Origin: Glandiceps talaboti | Lineage: Eukaryota > Hemichordata > Enteropneusta > Spengelidae | Assembly: GCF_964340395.1 (NCBI RefSeq) | Contig: NC_135564.1 | Coordinates: 13,561,512 to 13,591,511 of the forward strand | Length of the DNA stretch: 30,000 nt | Reading direction: 5' to 3' | Shown here: positions 24,983 through 30,000 of the stretch, one piece after another | How positions within the stretch are numbered: position 1 is the first letter of the stretch | Layout: every line of letters starts with the position of its first letter | Made by a program: the position numbers and the translations under genes | Notes under the pieces: model-generated | The model's database searches: none | What the model saw: only the letters and a program-made list of their open reading frames with translations | What the model was told of the DNA's origin: nothing

Positions 24983-25940
24983 AAGCTGTTATTTGATAAA
25001 AATAAACACATTTAATACTAGCTTGAAGGTTAAGTCATTGATTTTGTATTATATTATCACGTTTTGACCGTTGAAACCATAGCATTGGCGGATACATATC
25101 CGGTTTTAAACACGTTCAACTCTTGAATACAAAAATGTTAACCAATGCACACAACAAAAGGTTCAACCGTTCTCAACCCGAAGAACAAAAAAAGCAACAG
25201 AAAATCCAAGAGCTGTGTAATAATTTTGTGATATTTACCAGAATGTGTCGTCTTGTTTGTATCTTTTGCCTTGGTTTCTATTGGCACCGATGAGCGTTTG
25301 TTCAAAGTGCATACAGAATTCAAATAGGTTATAAATACAGGGGATATATATACTTTTACTGTGCCTGCGCTTCTGATGTTAGGTGTGTTATAGTGAATGC
25401 TGATAATTTGTTTTGTTTGACTTTTTATAATGTCGTCAAACTGTAATTTATAACCTTTGCAATGTCTACTTTGCTAGTCTTAAAACTACATTGGAACACT
25501 GTCTTGTTATCTGGAAAGACTTACTCGTTATAAACGCCCGGCCCTGAATAGTACTAAATCACCTGTGGGTAAATGTATTGGTGTAGCTGTGTATTAAATA
25601 TGGTACAATAAATCCAAGCAAATTGATTTGTGGGTCCGCACCCAAAACTCAGCACCCCAATGAATCTGAATGTCAATTTATTACTAAACCATTCATAGAT
25701 TAAATAAACAGTCATCTAATTACCATGCACAATGCCTAATTATTGGTATATTTATAAATTTTCCATGGAATATATTGCTGGTTGTCTGTTTGAAATACCC
25801 CAGTTACAGCTAGTGTAGGTTTAAAAGGTGTAGAATGCACTTAATGAACATTTATAAAGGTAGAGCTTGAAACTAGGATTTTTATATAGTATCATATCCA
25901 TTCATTTATTGTCCTGAATAATAACCGTGTTTCAGTGCAG
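24983..25940. other. Unassigned DNA
   Basis: AT-rich sequence without recognisable exons or transposons. It would be intronic if the plus-strand gene proposed here is real. Confidence 0.45.
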
Positions 25941-26031
25941 TAACCTAACCTAACCTAACCTAACCTAACCTAACCTAACCTAACCTAACCTAACCTAACC
26001 TAACCTAACCTAACCCTAACCCTAACCCTAA
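25941..26031. repeat. Interstitial telomere-like array (TAACC)n then (TAACCC)n
   Basis: Fifteen uninterrupted TAACC pentamers (25941-26015) run directly into three TAACCC hexamers (to about 26031), then decay through TAATCTTAACTCTAGCCC. On the minus strand these are TTAGG, the arthropod-type telomere unit, and TTAGGG, the ancestral animal telomere unit. The array is inside gene-bearing sequence rather than at an evident chromosome end. Confidence 0.95.
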
Positions 26032-27143
26032 TCTTAACTCTAGCCCTAGACTACAAGAATCAAAATACGTCGTGTCTTTCAGCCCTTTTTCAGTCGTGAG
26101 TGCTGGCTGATATGATGGCATGACACGTCGTTATCTTGACATACTGCCCGAAGCATTACCCTACAAATAAACACACATATATATAGTTACATGGTATAAC
26201 TGCTAGGTTCGCGAAGATCAAAAGTGAAACACGCATCATATACATAATAAACTAAAAACACAGCCATTGGGTTTCAATTTCTGGCATGTGCCTATAGGGA
26301 GCTTGTGTGTACTAGTAGTACGAAACTCTAGCTGCACAGAAACGTTCATTATTTGAGGCAGCGTTATCAGCTACGCCCATATGGTAGCTTCTAAAAATAG
26401 GTGCCCCAAAGAGTTGAGGAAGTTTAAGTGATCGTTATTCCAAAGATAGACAGGGATGATCATTATTTTGTACTGTGAGCACATTGTGGGAAGTATTATA
26501 TATAAATATGCCATAATCATGGCTATTCGTCCCAAATATGCACGGCGACTGTTAAACAGAGAAGCCATTGGAAATATTTATTTATATCAACCTCTATCTA
26601 TTAGAATACTTTTATGCTCTCCAAGAAATTGAATACAAATAACCTGTCGAGTATCTTGAATCATTAGAACAGCAACCAATAATAGAATTTCAATTTGTTT
26701 AAATGAAATTGTCATATTCGTAGGAGTAGGTCTGAATCTCAATGTTCATCATTAATTTTTCGGCATTTATGTACATCTCCTACTTTCACAATCAACGTTT
26801 ATATGTGGTTGGGTTGCTTACTAGGACTTCTTACTAAAAATAGAAACATCAGAATTAATGAATCCGTATAACAGCATGATTTGACAGTGGCAAGGGTAAG
26901 TGGATGAACCGTGTGCCAATTCTTCGGATATCCGTATGCTTATGGTCAAGTATAGATACTGTCGTTTATAGTAAAATATCAGATTTTCTAGATTTTGTTG
27001 GAACTTTTCATGACCGAATCCAATATTGTGTGCTAAAAATATGCGCTTTTAAAGTATTCTTTTAATGACAAAAAGTAAATTTCTGTTTATGCTCTAAAAT
27101 ACTAATTTGTATCTCTTGTAGAGTCCGACTGACACACTTTTCA
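26032..27143. other. Unassigned DNA
   Basis: AT-rich, with no recognisable exon, RNA gene or element. The minus frame at 26371-26568 has no known domain. Confidence 0.45.
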
Positions 27144-27372
27144 ACCATCGTCGCAAACTGCGGCCTCTTTTACGGCACTGTCGAAACTTGCGAAGTGTAG
27201 CGGAAGAAATAACAGCTCTGGTTTGCGAGAATGTTTTCAACACGAGGAAATTTAAAATAGAACATTATAGTTCGGTATTTTGCATTCTCGCAAACCATAG
27301 CTGTTATTTCTTCCGCGACACCGCGAAGTATTTGGCGGTGCCGTAAAAGAGGCTATGGTCTACGACGATGGT
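27144..27372. mobile_element. Foldback element with 90-bp inverted arms
   Basis: The left arm at 27144-27233 and right arm at 27283-27372 are each 90 bases and align as inverted repeats over their whole length. The inner 35 bases are almost identical (CGGAAGAAATAACAGCT and GGTTTGCGAGAATG). The outer parts keep ACCATCGTCG and GCCTCTTTTACGGCAC but are otherwise diverged. The spacer is 49 bases and AT-rich. There is no ORF. A related single arm lies at 6596-6680 and perhaps another at 13271. Element type: foldback or MITE; target duplication not clear. Confidence 0.82.
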
Positions 27373-27781
27373 ATTTTGTAAGTGCCAATGTATCTTTAGT
27401 ATATCCAACTTATGTAAGTAGATTTATATCCCTGATAAATTAAAGTCAGTTTTATTACGTCGGGGTTATGGATATGTTGCCACTGAAAAAAAATGTCTAC
27501 AAACTGATGAGTGAACGTTCGTCGTGACAAAGCAATGTGATATTTGCGCATCCTTTTCCAAGTAATATAATTGCAGCTGTCTTTTTTATCGACTATATTT
27601 CCGTTGTAGCGTGATTTGTCTTTAGTCATGTAGGTCAATAGGACAGAATGAAACTCATTTTAGCAAAAATAGCATATTGATTTAACAATCAAATTACATT
27701 TATATCGTAATAATATATCCTTATCGTATATCTAGTTAATTTGACTCTTTCTTTTTTTTCTTTACAAACTCTTGTTTTTAG

Positions 27782-27813
27782 CCACCATGGAGGATAGTTT
27801 ATGGTTCAAGTGT
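27782..27813 (+). CDS. Candidate first coding exon of a gene running off to the right
   Basis: A textbook 3' splice site, with a long pyrimidine tract ending TTGTTTTTAG at 27781, is followed at once by CCACCATGG, a perfect Kozak context (ATG 27787-27789). Nine codons, MEDSLWFKC, lead to the donor TGT|GTAAGT at 27813/27814, in phase 0. The combination of acceptor, Kozak and donor within 40 bases is unlikely by chance. The rest of the protein would lie further right. No downstream exon is recognised before 30000, so the next intron would exceed 2.1 kb. The peptide is too short to name the protein. Without splicing, the frame would run on to 27972. Confidence 0.4.
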
Positions 27814-28948
27814 GTAAGTTTATCAATTATGTGGCATAATTTATACAGACCCTTCATAAAGCTCCCAGTAAAAAGTGACAATAATAATGTTGTTACTAAT
27901 CTATCGTTGTTTTTTGACAAAATATTTCGCACCAAATGTGTAAATCTCGAGCATAGTAAATATGGCGTCTAAAAATCGTTTATTCCACATAATAATTCCC
28001 TGAGGATTTATCCACAGAATAAGAAACTGTGACGTTGTACTCAATATTTCGGTCTACTAATCACATCCCTGAATTACTCAACAACGTCAAAAAATGTACG
28101 TCTGGTACTATCTTTACATCAAAATATAAATATGTCATCCATCTGTTGTGTTCCTAATCGCCAAAATTATCTCTTCCAAGAACAAAGATTTACATCTAAA
28201 GATAATGGAGAGATTTAAAAATTCTCTTTCGGATTGGATCGTTTTTTTTCTTACCTCAAAAACGCCCGGACGTAAAACCCCCAGAGCCACACAAAGGTTA
28301 TGGAAATACTAATGCACACACTATGAGAATGTCAATTAGGCAGTTCAAAAATCTTTAACATGTAAAGGCTGTGTCCACATAGGGCTCAGTGTGTCGACTG
28401 CGATATATATTAGTAAACCGTTCACTTCAAAATAAACGATATAAAATGTCCTTTCTCTCAAGAAACAATTTTTCTTCGGTTTAAAATTCTGTCGATTCAG
28501 TTGGGTTGAAGAATGGTTTTCTGATTAATGATTCACTTCAATGTACCTTATCTATTACTATAATAATCCACATGTTTTCTATCATGCTGTCCCACGACGC
28601 GCTGAGAGCGTTGTACAATTAAATTTCCCTGACCCTTGATGGTGCAGTGCAGTCCGTTCTACTTTCCTGATTACAGTTTGAGTACATATCCAGACTGTTG
28701 CACTAGGCATATTCTAGGTACATACTTATACTGGGTAAAACCATCGTGATTGAAATTTTTCCTCGGGACTTTTAGCAATTAGGAAACGAAGTGGCAGCGA
28801 TTCGGTTAAGTCATTGTAGACTATACTAGGACCCAAGAGCCATCCACGTGGGTGGAAAGCGTGGCTCATGGTTCCAATCTTTGACAGCAGCATAGACTCC
28901 CACTATTACACGTATATGTTTGCAATATGTACCCCGGGAGTAAACACC
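27814..28948. other. Unassigned DNA, possibly intronic
   Basis: No exon with domain similarity was found. A short inverted pair around a CACGTG E-box lies near 28835-28872, with GAGCCA and TGGCTC as arms. The rest is AT-rich. Confidence 0.4.
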
Positions 28949-29240
28949 TTTTGTTGTTACTTTGTTCCAGAAGACTTTAACTTATTATTAGTTAAAATCA
29001 AGAGAAAAATCAGGGGGTTACCGCATAACATTTTGAAATAGAATCAAAATAATATCAAAATTAAGCCATTCAAGAATCCAATATGGCCGCCGAAAACGAC
29101 TTTAACTCAATAAGAGAATAAAAGAATGGCGATTTCCTTGAAAACTGGACGAACCTCCAAATTTCATTTATTATTTTAAAAAGACCATGAACAAGCTTTT
29201 ATATTGCAAATTTTGGAGAACATCTTCGATTTTTAAGGAA
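28949..29240 (-). repeat. Dispersed ~290-bp repeat, copy B (inverted relative to copy A)
   Basis: The reverse complement of this segment aligns end to end with 6924-7213. It keeps TTTTCAAGGAAATCG, CGGCGGCCATATTGGATTCT and GGAACAAAGTAACAACAAAA. It lacks the long frame seen in copy A, since stops occur after GAAATAATAAAT-like sequence. Two copies about 22 kb apart in opposite orientation indicate an interspersed family. Confidence 0.8.
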
Positions 29241-30000
29241 ATATGTCACCGATCGAGACGCATTCAACATTTATATACTAGTTTATATCAATTCAAGAGA
29301 TAAAGAGATATTTAAGATTTGCATGAAAAGACAAGTGGTATTGAAACTGTTATAATACAACAGTATCAGAATCCATTATGATAATCTCCATGGCAACCAT
29401 GCTAATAGTAACAATTTATACAATGATAATAATAGTGACAAGTTATGCCAAATAACCGTTTTTGTTATGCGTTTATTGCAGCAATACTAAAAGCCTATTA
29501 ACTCCTTAAACATACATACTGCACTGTATTTGATAACGGTGATAAAATACACAGATATCATAAAATGGTTTAGGTATTCGATTAATTTTATCTGGTTGTC
29601 TTTGAAAGAAAGCTACAGATCGACATAAAGCTAATGAGCGACGTCAAAAGATTGTTGTACGATAAAAAAAAACAAAGTGTACATTCCATTAGGTTTGCCC
29701 CCATAACCCTCCTAGACCTAGCCGCCCACAGGAGCTCGTGCACCCCACTTCATCTTCTGCTAAAATTAGCATGTAATTCGGACTCCATTTATACATATAT
29801 CGACTTCCTGTCGTAATATCGTCCGTAAAAACACAAGAGCACTATCTAACATGCCTTTATTGAATACTTCAAGAAGTAAATTTAGCCAATATGCTTCGTG
29901 GATGTTTTTTCCCGTCTTTGTATTTTACCGAACATTTTATGAAAATAATAGAAAATTAAGTACAGCCATGGGAGATTTCGCTTTAATTCAACTAAAATCA
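29241..30000. other. Unassigned DNA to the window end
   Basis: No gene or element was recognised. The plus frame at 29634-29816 starts with an ATG but has no known domain and no clear splice donor. It is AT-rich throughout. Confidence 0.45.

Overview
This is animal nuclear DNA from a gene-poor region of a large-intron genome. It is AT-rich and full of microsatellites, with several non-LTR retrotransposon (LINE) 3' ends, short inverted-repeat elements and minisatellites. The LINE reverse-transcriptase tails resemble the jockey/CR1/L2 superfamily that is common in marine invertebrates and fish. Together with a single RGK-type small GTPase, this suggests a marine invertebrate such as a cephalochordate, hemichordate or lophotrochozoan. 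The species cannot be fixed from the sequence alone. There are no bacterial features, no CRISPR array and no tRNA or rRNA that I can support.

The one well-supported gene is on the minus strand, from 22696 down to 7698. It is a four-coding-exon RGK-family (Rad/Gem/Rem) GTPase. The exons are 22696-22426, 11392-11304, 9973-9769 and 7999-7698. All junctions are GT/AG with matching phases, and the joined frame is 867 bases, or 288 residues plus stop. The G1, G4 and G5 motifs, the non-canonical RGK-type G3, two 14-3-3-like sites, the C-terminal basic/aromatic segment and the RGK C-terminal signature are all present. Intron 1 is about 11 kb and holds most of the repeats in the middle of the window.

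Layout. 1-909: 3' end of a LINE (plus strand) with a pentamer/tetramer tail. 909-4090: unassigned DNA with a composite TATG/TG microsatellite. 4090-4600: second LINE 3' end (minus). 5212-5227: a TCTCGCGAGA palindrome. 5706-5944: a short inverted-repeat element. 6596-6680 and 6924-7213: copies of two dispersed repeats. 7222-22696: the RGK gene. Intron 3 carries a degenerate minisatellite. Intron 2 carries a near-perfect hairpin and a microsatellite beside the exon 3 acceptor. Intron 1 carries a MITE-like element with perfect 30-bp terminal repeats, a third LINE tail, an unassigned ORF, two very long CT tracts, an 18-bp minisatellite, a 40-50-bp degenerate minisatellite, a SINE/LINE-like fragment and a 30-bp minisatellite. 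22.78-22.82 kb: likely RGK promoter. 23.9-25.0 kb: a 56-bp duplication, an NRF1-type site and paired ETS-type sites. 25.94-26.03 kb: an interstitial telomere-like array. 27144-27372: a 90-bp-arm foldback element. 27782-27813: a candidate first coding exon of a plus-strand gene that would leave the window on the right. 28949-29240: second, inverted copy of the ~290-bp dispersed repeat.

The most interesting points are the complete invertebrate RGK gene with its conserved regulatory tail, two dispersed repeat families that can be recognised because the window holds more than one copy of each, and the possible divergent gene start between about 24 and 27.8 kb. No convincing new enzymatic or defence system was found.
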